A stretch of 5,388 bases of DNA from SAR202 cluster bacterium. GTDB taxonomy: Bacteria > Chloroflexota > Dehalococcoidia > Lucifugimonadales > UBA3495. Positions 1 to 5,324 of the stretch are shown here, in pieces; the first letter of the stretch is position 1, and each line of letters begins with the position of its first letter. Location of the stretch: positions 1 to 5,388 of the forward strand of contig VFHF01000239.1 in the NCBI GenBank assembly GCA_009392095.1, given 5' to 3'. Made by a program: the position numbers and the translations under genes. Below the pieces are notes generated by a model. That model was not told the origin of the DNA, ran no database searches, and was given only the letters and a program-made list of their open reading frames with translations.

Positions 1-56
1 ACTAGACGAATCAACGGCTAATTTTGTTCCCACAAAGGCCGTCCTCGCCTCCTGAC

Positions 57-139
57 TGTCATTCTGAGGAATGCTGTAGGCCGACGAAGAATCTTCTAAA
101 CATCGTCTTGGCGGACTCTTGGCTTCACTCAGGGTGACA
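57..139. repeat. Imperfect inverted-repeat intergenic element, copy 1
   Basis: The left end TGTCATTCTGAG (57-68) pairs over all 12 positions with the right end CTCAGGGTGACA (128-139) if two G-T wobbles are allowed, enclosing an 83-bp element. An internal GAAGAATCT lies at 86-94. A second element with the same three parts in the same order follows at 180-270. No coding sequence lies inside. It looks like a small non-autonomous or RNA-hairpin type dispersed repeat. From memory, TCATTCTGAG...GAAGAATCT repeats are common between genes in Chloroflexota assemblies; this was not checked. Confidence 0.6.
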
Positions 140-179
140 GGCGGAGTGAGGCGTGGTTAACCGATGGAACCCAACCAAC

Positions 180-270
180 TTTCATTCTGAGGCGCAAGCC
201 GAAGAATCTCATTGATGATGGACCTACATTGCTGAGAGCAACGGGACCCCTCGCGTCAATCGGGGTGACA
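180..270. repeat. Imperfect inverted-repeat intergenic element, copy 2
   Basis: This copy begins TTTCATTCTGAG (180-191), has GAAGAATCT at 201-209 and ends ATCGGGGTGACA (259-270). The outer arms pair at 10 of 12 positions when G-T wobbles are counted, with mismatches near the outer and inner ends. The spacing between TTCTGAG and GAAGAATCT is 9 nt, against 17 nt in copy 1, so the two copies have diverged by small insertions or deletions and the middle part is not clearly alike. Two copies in tandem, same orientation, 40 bp apart. Confidence 0.5.
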
Positions 271-314
271 GAGGCCAGAACTGTCCAGGGTACCCCTGAA
301 TCGCCGGTTGCCCT

Positions 315-320
315 TATAAT
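315..320 (+). promoter_or_regulatory. Consensus -10 box upstream of the hydrolase gene
   Basis: TATAAT matches the bacterial sigma-70 -10 hexamer at all six positions. No good -35 hexamer is found 16-18 bp upstream and no TG precedes it at the extended -10 position, so the promoter is only half supported. Transcription starting near 327 would leave a leader of roughly 75-80 nt before the ATG at 404 and could serve the hydrolase, GMC and perhaps EamA genes. Confidence 0.4.
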
Positions 321-403
321 AGCCCCCGGCTGCCCCCGCTAGGCACGCTTCTGCAAGCGCCTGCGGAATTTCCGGGAATCCATCGCAAGTAAGAGGCTTA
401 TAA

Positions 404-925
404 ATGACTCAATCACTAAAAATCGACCGCGATAAGACGGCGGTCGTGATCATGGACTTCCAGCAGAGAATCATCGCCAACAACGCCAGCGATCCCGAGA
501 ATGTGGTGAAACAGGCATCTGCGGCGCTACAGGGTGCGCGGAACGCCGGAATCCCTGTGATTTACGTGGTGCACCGGGGCGGAGCGTTGACCGACTACGC
601 CCCTGACGTAGAACTCCACGAAGGAGTGCCGCCGGCCGAGGGCGAGATGGTTATCACCAAGACCAGGCCAGGCCCCTTCTCCACTACCAACCTGGATGTA
701 GCTCTGCGGGAGTTGGGCCGGGACACCATCGTGATCATGGGCGTCTCCACCAGCGGTTGCGTTCTGTCCTGCACCCGGTGGGCGGTCGACGTGAATTACA
801 AGTTCGTCGTGGTCTCAGACGCATGTTCCGACGGCGACACCGAGGTGCACCGGGTCTTGACCGAGAAGGTCTATCCCAGGTTCGGCACAGTCGTAAATGC
901 GCAAGAATTCTTGAACGCCATCTGA
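404..925 (+). CDS. Isochorismatase-family cysteine hydrolase
   Basis: A cytosolic hydrolase of the isochorismatase-like superfamily, 173 aa, close to the usual 170-220 aa. The catalytic triad typical of the family is visible: Asp18 in the MDFQ motif after the first beta strand, Lys86 in the TKTRPGPF stretch, and nucleophile Cys119 in GVSTSGCV, where the preceding Val-Ser-Thr is the usual cis-peptide region. Members include nicotinamidase, N-carbamoylsarcosine amidase, RutB-type ureidoacrylate amidohydrolase and isochorismatase; nothing here fixes the substrate. With Lys and Cys both present, a C-N (amide or carbamoyl) hydrolase is more likely than a vinyl-ether one. The ATG has an AAGAGG ribosome site at 391-396, 7 nt upstream. 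The gene ends 33 nt before the GMC oxidoreductase on the same strand, suggesting co-transcription. Confidence 0.93.
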   Translation: MTQSLKIDRDKTAVVIMDFQQRIIANNASDPENVVKQASAALQGARNAGIPVIYVVHRGGALTDYAPDVELHEGVPPAEGEMVITKTRPGPFSTTNLDVALRELGRDTIVIMGVSTSGCVLSCTRWAVDVNYKFVVVSDACSDGDTEVHRVLTEKVYPRFGTVVNAQEFLNAI

Positions 926-958
926 TTTAGTTCTAGATCAATTTCAGGAAGAGAAAAC

Positions 959-2488
959 ATGAAGTACGATGTCATTGTCGTCGGCGGCGGTTCCGCCGGC
1001 TCCGTAGTGGCCGCCAGAATGGCCGAAGATCCCGATACCACAGTCCTGCTATTGGAAGCGGGAACGGACTATCCAGACCTGGCCAACCTGCCTGAAGACA
1101 TTCAGAACGGCCATACCCGGACTGCCGAAGACGAAAGGTCAGAGCACAACTGGGCCTTACGGGGCACGATAACCGAAGAGCAGGGCGAGATCCACGTGGC
1201 CCAGGGAAAAGTAATCGGCGGAGGCGGTTCTATCAACGGTCAGGTATTTCTCCGGGGCATCCCACAGGACTTTGACGACTGGGCGTCCTGGGGTAACGAA
1301 GAATGGTCGTACACCAAGGTCCTTCCCTATTTCCGAAAGGCGGAGACGGACCTAGATATAAAAGACGACTTCCACGGCACCGATGGCCCGCTCCCCATTA
1401 GCCGGAAAGTCGGCGAGACATGGCCCGTGATCCAGTCTGCGTTCCATACCGCCTGTTTGCAGAACGGCTTTGACACGACAGATGATATGAACGGTGTGGA
1501 ACCCACCGGCGTGGGCGTTGTGCCCATGAACAACCAGAAAGGCGTTCGGATGAGCACCGCCATCACCCACCTGGCGCCCATGCGGCACCATCTGAACCTG
1601 ACGATCCGGGGCAACGTGTTCGCCCGTAAGATTCTCATCGAGAATAGACAGGTCACCGGCGTGGAGGTTGAGAGCGGCGGTGAGGTCTTTACCGTAGAGA
1701 GCAACAAGGTAGTGCTCTCTGCTGGAGCGTTGAAATCGCCCCATATCCTGATGCTTTCGGGCATTGGGCCCAAGGACCAACTTGATGAGTACGGCATAGA
1801 TGTGTTGCAGAACACGCCTGGCGTTGGCGCCAATCTGCGTAACCATCCGATATCACCCATTTCCTTTAGGGTAAAGGAAGGCATCAAGTTGCAGCCCGAT
1901 GCTTCAGGCGTGCGCATCGCGCTGCGTTATACCGCCAAAGGCTCTGATGATTCCAACGACATGATGATGACCACCAGTTCGTTGTTCAGCCCATTCACTG
2001 GCGAAATGCTGCCCGACCGCATCGGCCGGATCTCCTGCGTTATCGAGCTTCCGGCTGGTGCCGGTTTCGTCCGGTTGAATTCGGCTGATCCCGCCGTTCA
2101 GCCCAAGTTCGACTACCGGTATTTCAGCCACCCCGAGGATATGCGCCGTATGCGGGACGGCATCCGGCTGGCGGTGAAGATGCTGGAGACCGACGCCTAT
2201 AAAGACGTTTCAGACGGGCGTGTGACCCCGACTGAGGAAATATTGGCTGACGACGATGCATTGGATCTGTGGATTAGGCAGACTGTGGGGTCGGCCCGGC
2301 ACGTGTCGGGTACCTGCAAGATCGGTCCCGACTCCGACCCGATGGCCGTTGTTGACCAGCAATGCCGTGTGAAAGGGCTCCAGGGCCTGTGGATCGCCGA
2401 TTCGTCGGTCATGCCCCAAGTGCCACGAGCCAATGCCAACGCCACAGCCATCATGATTGGTGAGAGAGTGGCCGAGTGGGCTGCGTAG
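959..2488 (+). CDS. GMC-family FAD-dependent oxidoreductase (choline dehydrogenase-like)
   Basis: A 509-aa flavoprotein of the glucose-methanol-choline family, which oxidises alcohols to aldehydes or ketones. The N-terminal dinucleotide fold shows GGGSAG at residues 9-14 and the ribose-binding acid Glu33 in LLLEAG. GMC signature 1 is near residues 84-101 (GKVIGGGGSINGQVFLRG) and signature 2 at about 256-271 (GALKSPHILMLSGIGP). The C-terminal active site has His448 (HVSGTC) and Asn492 (RANANAT), 44 residues apart, as in the choline oxidase His/Asn pair as I recall it. Ile93 stands where choline oxidase has its FAD-linked His, so FAD is probably bound non-covalently. There is no signal peptide, so it is probably cytosolic. 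The ribosome site AGGAAGAG (946-953) precedes the ATG. The substrate is unknown; annotation as choline dehydrogenase would be over-precise. It is probably in an operon with the upstream hydrolase. Confidence 0.96.
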   Translation: MKYDVIVVGGGSAGSVVAARMAEDPDTTVLLLEAGTDYPDLANLPEDIQNGHTRTAEDERSEHNWALRGTITEEQGEIHVAQGKVIGGGGSINGQVFLRGIPQDFDDWASWGNEEWSYTKVLPYFRKAETDLDIKDDFHGTDGPLPISRKVGETWPVIQSAFHTACLQNGFDTTDDMNGVEPTGVGVVPMNNQKGVRMSTAITHLAPMRHHLNLTIRGNVFARKILIENRQVTGVEVESGGEVFTVESNKVVLSAGALKSPHILMLSGIGPKDQLDEYGIDVLQNTPGVGANLRNHPISPISFRVKEGIKLQPDASGVRIALRYTAKGSDDSNDMMMTTSSLFSPFTGEMLPDRIGRISCVIELPAGAGFVRLNSADPAVQPKFDYRYFSHPEDMRRMRDGIRLAVKMLETDAYKDVSDGRVTPTEEILADDDALDLWIRQTVGSARHVSGTCKIGPDSDPMAVVDQQCRVKGLQGLWIADSSVMPQVPRANANATAIMIGERVAEWAA

Positions 2489-2543
2489 TGCTCATGTAAC
2501 TGCAATGCCGGCAGGGAGGCTGGCAGGGCAGTAGTTGGGTATT

Positions 2544-2550
2544 GGGAGGG
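2544..2550 (+). promoter_or_regulatory. Ribosome binding site supporting a TTG start
   Basis: GGGAGGG lies 3 nt before TTG at 2554, so the GGAGG core ends 4 nt before it. This is short but usable spacing, and the only strong Shine-Dalgarno sequence near the beginning of the EamA reading frame. The other candidate, TTG at 2542, has no comparable purine stretch at normal distance. The in-frame stop at 2497-2499 bars any start further upstream, and there is no ATG or GTG in frame between it and 2542. Confidence 0.5.
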
Positions 2551-2553
2551 ACT

Positions 2554-3450
2554 TTGGCGTTAGCCATCGCTTTTGCATTCCTAGCTGCCTGGGGCTTCGC
2601 CGGCGGCAATGTACTTGTCCGGGTGGGCACCCAGAAAGTCCCGGCGCCGACCGCTACGTTACTGACCATACTGAGCGGTACGGCTGTGGTCCTGGGTTTA
2701 GCGTTAATCCTGAGACTCGAGGAGATATTCTCTCTCTCGCTCGAGGCCATGGGCTGGATATTGGTAATGGGGATCATGGGCTACCCCATGGCCCGCCTCT
2801 TCATCATTACCGCCATCTCCATGGTGGGAGCGACCCGGGCTGTTCCCATGTCTGCCTTACAGCCGGTCGTAGCATTCACATTGGGTGTTCTTTTGCTGGA
2901 CGAGCGCCCAAATGTATTGGTCGTGGTCGGCACCCCAATTATAGTTTTGGGACTCTTCTTCGTTGTGATGCCAAGACGTGGTGGATCCTCTGCTGACGGG
3001 ATCGCAAATTTCCGGAGACTGGGTTACCTGTTTGCTATTGGCGCGGCGGTGACCTTTGCCAGCAGAGACGTCATCAGTCGGCATGTGGTCTCCGGTCTAA
3101 TCGACCCGTTGGTGGCCGTTGGCCTAGCGTTGGCGGTAGGCGGCGTAATCTTATCTATCTTACTGCACCGGCAGGTAGTCTCTACCATTCAGGAGTTACC
3201 CAAGAACTCTCTGTTGATGTGCGCTTTGGCTGGTGTGTTCCAAGGGTTGGCTGTAATGTGCTTGTTTCAGGCATTGAGCCGTGCGCCGGTTACGGTGGTG
3301 AGCCCGATCTATGGTTTACAACCGCTGATAACCCTGGGACTGGCCTACATGTTCTTAAGGCAGGTGGAAGCCTTGGACTGGCTATTGGCTATTGGCACGG
3401 CGATCAGTGTGGCAGGCGTGATATTGGTGATAATCGGGGCGACCGGCTAA
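2554..3450 (+). CDS. EamA-family (drug/metabolite transporter) membrane protein
   Basis: An integral inner-membrane protein of about 298 aa from the TTG at 2554 (302 aa if the TTG at 2542 is used). It has two homologous EamA halves, roughly residues 1-140 and 155-298, each with five hydrophobic helices, giving the ten-helix layout of the DMT superfamily. The N-terminal helix runs into GGNVLVRVGTQ, a typical family beginning. The first half ends with LGLFFVVMPRR, the charged loop GGSSADGIANFRR links the halves, and the second ends with AGVILVIIGATG. Such proteins export or import small metabolites such as amino acids or nucleotide precursors; the cargo cannot be read here. It starts 65 nt after the GMC gene with no visible terminator between them, so it may share the transcript and move that pathway's substrate or product. 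Confidence 0.92.
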   Translation: MALAIAFAFLAAWGFAGGNVLVRVGTQKVPAPTATLLTILSGTAVVLGLALILRLEEIFSLSLEAMGWILVMGIMGYPMARLFIITAISMVGATRAVPMSALQPVVAFTLGVLLLDERPNVLVVVGTPIIVLGLFFVVMPRRGGSSADGIANFRRLGYLFAIGAAVTFASRDVISRHVVSGLIDPLVAVGLALAVGGVILSILLHRQVVSTIQELPKNSLLMCALAGVFQGLAVMCLFQALSRAPVTVVSPIYGLQPLITLGLAYMFLRQVEALDWLLAIGTAISVAGVILVIIGATG

Positions 3451-3518
3451 CCGATTTGCAAGGGACACCGCGATTAGATAACCCGTGACAATCCGAACCC
3501 GCCGCCTCTTGCGATATA

Positions 3519-3527
3519 TGTTATACT
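3519..3527 (+). promoter_or_regulatory. Extended -10 promoter for the zinc-ribbon gene
   Basis: TGTTATACT combines the TGn extension (3519-3521) with TATACT (3522-3527), five of six matches to TATAAT. No TTGACA-like hexamer lies 16-18 bp upstream, which fits an extended -10 type promoter. A transcript starting near 3534 would have a leader of about 155 nt before the ATG at 3689. The site sits in the gap after the EamA gene, where no intrinsic terminator was found. Confidence 0.5.
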
Positions 3528-3533
3528 CGCTCG

Positions 3534-3688
3534 CGGTGGTATTAATCTGTGTCTAACTATAGGCATACTAGATCGGTCTACGGGTATCCTCGGTCGGTTC
3601 GTCCCTCCGGATCTCCATCTAGCATTCCGCGTCTTTTCGTCTCGGTGACCAGACTTTTGCCAACTCTACACGAACAGGGAAGTTAATT
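3534..3688 (+). promoter_or_regulatory. Long, possibly structured 5' leader of the zinc-ribbon gene
   Basis: About 155 nt separate the predicted transcription start from the ATG. CTAGAT at 3568-3573 can pair perfectly with ATCTAG at 3617-3622, and two more base pairs can form on each side across small mismatches or a bulge, enclosing a GC-richer loop. A smaller hairpin forms from GTCT (3639-3642) with AGAC (3651-3654) plus GG/CC, followed directly by TTTT at 3655-3658. The ribosome site AGGGA (3676-3680) lies outside both. No known riboswitch class is recognised. The start point is inferred from the -10 box only. Confidence 0.3.
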
Positions 3689-4015
3689 ATGGCCTACCAG
3701 GATAGAAATCTAACATGCGTGGAGTGTGGACAATCGTTCATCTTCTCGGCCGACGATCAGTCGTATCATGCCGAAAAGGGTTACACGAACGAGCCCAAGC
3801 GGTGCCCCTCTTGCCGACAGGCAAGGCGCGCCAACCGCTCCTCCGACGGCTTCGGCTTTGACCGGGGTCCTCGCGAGATGCACACGGTCGTTTGCGCCGA
3901 GTGCGGCCAAGAGGCTACGGTCCCGTTCCGTCCCCGTGGCGACCGCCCCGTCTACTGCAGCGATTGCTTCAGCCGGCAGGGTGGCGGCGCTGGCGGCGGC
4001 GGCGGACGCTACTAA
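3689..4015 (+). CDS. Small double zinc-ribbon protein with Gly-rich tail
   Basis: A 108-aa protein with two four-cysteine metal sites. Ribbon 1 uses Cys10, Cys13, Cys39 and Cys42 (CVEC and CPSC), followed by a basic RQARRANR stretch. Ribbon 2 uses Cys69, Cys72, Cys90 and Cys93 (CAEC and CSDC), with the PFRPRGDRPVYC segment between. The tail is GGGAGGGGGRY. Each site fits one structural Zn ion. I recognise the general type: short proteins joining a zf-trcl-like ribbon to a CxxC...GDRPVYCSDC ribbon are frequent in Chloroflexota and candidate-phyla bacteria, with no settled function. The basic stretch and Gly/Arg tail suggest nucleic-acid or ribosome contact, which is inference. The ATG follows AGGGA by 8 nt. 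It has its own promoter, so it is probably monocistronic. Confidence 0.85.
   Translation: MAYQDRNLTCVECGQSFIFSADDQSYHAEKGYTNEPKRCPSCRQARRANRSSDGFGFDRGPREMHTVVCAECGQEATVPFRPRGDRPVYCSDCFSRQGGGAGGGGGRY
3980..4015 (+). repeat. GGC-rich microsatellite coding the Gly tail
   Basis: The 3' end of the zinc-ribbon gene is a run of GGC/GGT codons, with an uninterrupted GGC repeat at about 3992-4005, giving the GGGAGGGGGR tail before the final Tyr. Such runs change length easily by slippage, so tail length may vary between strains. Confidence 0.5.
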
Positions 4016-4040
4016 GCCAACGCGCTAGTAAGTCAGTAAT

Positions 4041-4066
4041 CTTGGGCACGTTAACCCGTTCCCAAG
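4041..4066. other. Inverted repeat after the zinc-ribbon gene
   Basis: CTTGGG (4041-4046) pairs with CCCAAG (4061-4066), and inside them ACG (4048-4050) pairs with CGT (4057-4059) across one mismatch, leaving a TTAACC loop. It begins 25 nt after the stop codon. It is not followed by a T run on the plus strand, so it is not a canonical intrinsic terminator; it could protect the 3' end of the mRNA or act with termination factors. Confidence 0.4.
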
Positions 4067-4075
4067 CACTCCGGT

Positions 4076-4121
4076 AAAAAAGAATAAAAACACGCCCTCA
4101 GCCGGATCCTGATGTGGGCGT
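4076..4121 (-). terminator. Intrinsic terminator of the cinA-like/ridA-like operon
   Basis: Read on the minus strand, ACGCCC (4121-4116) pairs with GGGCGT (4097-4092), and TCAG (4112-4109) with CTGA (4101-4098), with a 3-nt bulge on one side and a 7-nt loop. One base later comes a T-rich tract, TTTTTATTCTTTTTT, the complement of 4090-4076. This is the textbook hairpin plus U-run. It lies 67 nt beyond the stop codon of the RidA-family gene. In the plus direction the same hairpin is followed by ACAATTCCC, a poor U-tract, so it probably works one way only. Confidence 0.85.
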
Positions 4122-4188
4122 ACAATTCCCCCCCCGATTCTTTAGGCCGATATGTTCAAGGCTGCTACTATTTTGCCGGGTTTTAGTC

Positions 4189-4650
4189 TTACTTTATCTC
4201 GATGACGCATTCGACTATGACTGCCGTGTTCCCCGGAAGGACAGCCATTCCAGGGGCGGACCTGCTGTGACGCCCGGCCTCGCCAAAGAGCTCCACGAAC
4301 AGGTCCGATGCCCCGTCCACCACCTTGGCTTGCTCTTCAAAGTCGGGTGAGCTGTTTACCATTCCTACGACTTTGAGTATGCTGGTGACCCGGTCCAGAT
4401 TCCCCAGTTCCAACTTCATCCGTGCCAGTAGGTTCAGCGCACACCATCTTGCTCCCTCGTAGCCCTGCTCCACGGTTAGGTCCGTGCCCAGCTTGCCGCT
4501 GATGCGCGACCCGTCGGCCCTTCGTGAGCCCACACCGGCCATCCACATGATGTTTCCACTACGTGAGGCGGATAGATAGTTTCCGATCGGCTCAGGCGGA
4601 ACGGGAAGGATGTATCCAAGTTCGGCCAATCGGTATTCCACCACGCTCAT
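4189..4650 (-). CDS. RidA/YjgF/UK114-superfamily protein
   Basis: A 153-aa member of the YjgF/YER057c/UK114 superfamily, longer than the roughly 128 aa of classical RidA and resembling the subgroup often annotated as endoribonuclease L-PSP/chorismate mutase-like (PF14588). Typical subgroup stretches are GNYLSASRSGNIMWMAGVG (residues 23-41), GKLGTDLTVEQGYEGARWCA (52-71), KVVGMVNSSPDF (93-104), DGASDLFVELFGEAGRHSRS (112-131) and a closing beta strand. Arg130 in the SRS motif appears to match the conserved ligand-binding Arg of RidA. RidA hydrolyses reactive enamine/imine intermediates of amino-acid metabolism; whether this subgroup does so is uncertain. The protein is expected to be a cytosolic trimer. 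The ATG has GGAGAG 6 nt upstream (complement of 4657-4662). It is the second gene of a two-gene operon, 40 nt after the CinA-like gene. Confidence 0.93.
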   Translation of the reverse strand: MSVVEYRLAELGYILPVPPEPIGNYLSASRSGNIMWMAGVGSRRADGSRISGKLGTDLTVEQGYEGARWCALNLLARMKLELGNLDRVTSILKVVGMVNSSPDFEEQAKVVDGASDLFVELFGEAGRHSRSAPGMAVLPGNTAVIVECVIEIK

Positions 4651-4690
4651 GAATCGCTCTCCATCGTCTTTGTTTGTCTCTAAAGCTCGG

Positions 4691-5179
4691 CTAGTTGGCC
4701 TCGTTCACGCATTCGATCAAAAGGTCCAATGCTGTCTTTGCGAACACCCACATGTTCTTCTCGCGGTCGGTGTCGCCGGTTTCCAATGTGATGACCTTCT
4801 CGACCGGGCCAGTAACGGCGAAACAGGCGTGTCCTGAAGAGTCGCCGTAGCGGTTGCCGGTAGGGCCGCTGGCCCCGGTCTCGGCCAAACCCCAGACGGT
4901 GCCCAGGGCTTCCCGGATGGTACGGGCATTCAGCAGTGCATACGGCTCACTGCTGGCCCTCATGCCTTCCATGGTGGCGTCGGGCACCAGCAATAGCCCC
5001 TTCTGCGCGACTCGCGTGTAGATGGTGCTGCCGCCCACATAATAGTCAGACGCGCCAGGGATCGACACCAGCGCCGCTGAGATCAGGCCGCCGCAGGACG
5101 AATCTGCAACGGCGATGCTCTGTCCGCGTTCTTTCAGTAGCGCCGCCGCCGGGGCAGCGAGGGACGTTAGGTCTGGCAT
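4691..5179 (-). CDS. CinA C-terminal domain protein, divergent (PncC-like)
   Basis: A 162-aa stand-alone CinA C-terminal domain, the size of PncC, which deamidates nicotinamide mononucleotide in NAD recycling. The order of motifs is kept: ADSSCGG at residues 25-31 in place of AESCTGG, a GASDYYVGGSTIYT stretch (42-55), SSEPYA (76-81), ETGASGPTGN (100-109, compare GIAGPDGG) and TGDTDREKN (134-142, compare SGDR). Key positions differ: the Glu is Asp26, Thr is Cys29, and the Lys of the usual YSNEAK aligns with Gln59, although Lys60 is next to it. Ser27 is kept. The fold is safe; deamidase activity is not. The start is firm: GGAGG 6 nt upstream (complement of 5186-5190). It is the first gene of a minus-strand operon with the RidA-family gene. 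No FAD/MoCF-binding CinA N-terminal domain is present. Confidence 0.88.
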   Translation of the reverse strand: MPDLTSLAAPAAALLKERGQSIAVADSSCGGLISAALVSIPGASDYYVGGSTIYTRVAQKGLLLVPDATMEGMRASSEPYALLNARTIREALGTVWGLAETGASGPTGNRYGDSSGHACFAVTGPVEKVITLETGDTDREKNMWVFAKTALDLLIECVNEAN

Positions 5180-5217
5180 GGATATCCTCCGGTAGGAGAT
5201 TTATGGCTTTTTAGTGA

Positions 5218-5231
5218 GCCTAAGTTTAGGC
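5218..5231. promoter_or_regulatory. Small dyad GCCTAA-GT-TTAGGC
   Basis: Six-base perfect arms, GCCTAA (5218-5223) and TTAGGC (5226-5231), are separated by GT. The dyad lies 39-52 bp upstream of the CinA-like start and next to the larger dyad at 5235-5261. The loop is too short for a good RNA hairpin, which makes a protein-binding site more likely than a terminator. Confidence 0.35.
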
Positions 5232-5234
5232 ACA

Positions 5235-5261
5235 GTTATTCTACATGAGCAGTAGAATAAC
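5235..5261. promoter_or_regulatory. Perfect 10-bp dyad, candidate operator
   Basis: GTTATTCTAC (5235-5244) and GTAGAATAAC (5252-5261) are exact reverse complements separated by ATGAGCA. The size and spacing suit a dimeric repressor site such as those of TetR- or MarR-type regulators. Each arm contains TAGAAT in one orientation; the minus-strand copy (5243-5238) could be the -10 box of the CinA-like operon, although no good -35 box accompanies it. No T run follows on either strand, so it is not an intrinsic terminator. The regulator is not in the window. Confidence 0.45.
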
Positions 5262-5324
5262 GCCCAGGCTGGACTGATATGAGGGGCGAAAATGCACCTA
5301 ATTAGTCAATCTAGGCGTAAACAC

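Larger units (their letters stand above)
1..403. other. Non-coding region with two repeat elements and a promoter box
   Basis: No credible gene is seen on either strand. The only open stretch touching the left edge is frame 2, 17 codons ending in TGA at 53-55; it could be the tail of a gene outside the window but has no recognisable motif. The stretch holds two related inverted-repeat elements (57-139 and 180-270), a GGTTAACC palindrome at 155-162, and a TATAAT box at 315-320 ahead of the first gene. About 80 nt separate that box from the start codon at 404. Confidence 0.7.

Noticed and set aside
1327..1917. Minus-strand open frames of 196 and 164 codons inside the GMC gene, and similar ones at 1904-2505
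   Set aside because: They lie antisense to a gene with complete GMC signatures, have no family-like composition and no ribosome sites; they are codon-bias shadows.
959..2488. Specific call as choline dehydrogenase (betA)
   Set aside because: General GMC motifs are present, but the His that links FAD in choline oxidase is Ile93, and there is no betaine aldehyde dehydrogenase or choline transporter nearby.
3458..3512. GCAAG/CTTGC pairing after the EamA gene as its terminator
   Set aside because: Five-base arms with a loop of about 45 nt and no T run do not make a terminator.
3726..4077. Plus-strand open frames overlapping the zinc-ribbon gene in other frames
   Set aside because: The zinc-ribbon frame shows eight ordered cysteines and a ribosome site; the overlapping frames give low-complexity Arg/Ala-rich peptides without motifs.
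4041..4090. Intrinsic terminator for the plus-strand zinc-ribbon gene
   Set aside because: The CTTGGG/CCCAAG hairpin is followed by an A-rich tract, not T. The A tract serves the minus-strand terminator instead.
4134..4146. GATTCTTTAGGCC as a third, inverted copy of the GAAGAATCT repeat
   Set aside because: Only a short partial match, with no TCATTCTGAG arm and no inverted end nearby.
5203..5214. Tiny plus-strand frame ATG GCT TTT TAG preceded by AGGAG at 5194-5198
   Set aside because: Three codons only, and in the upstream region of a minus-strand gene. The purine run looks accidental.
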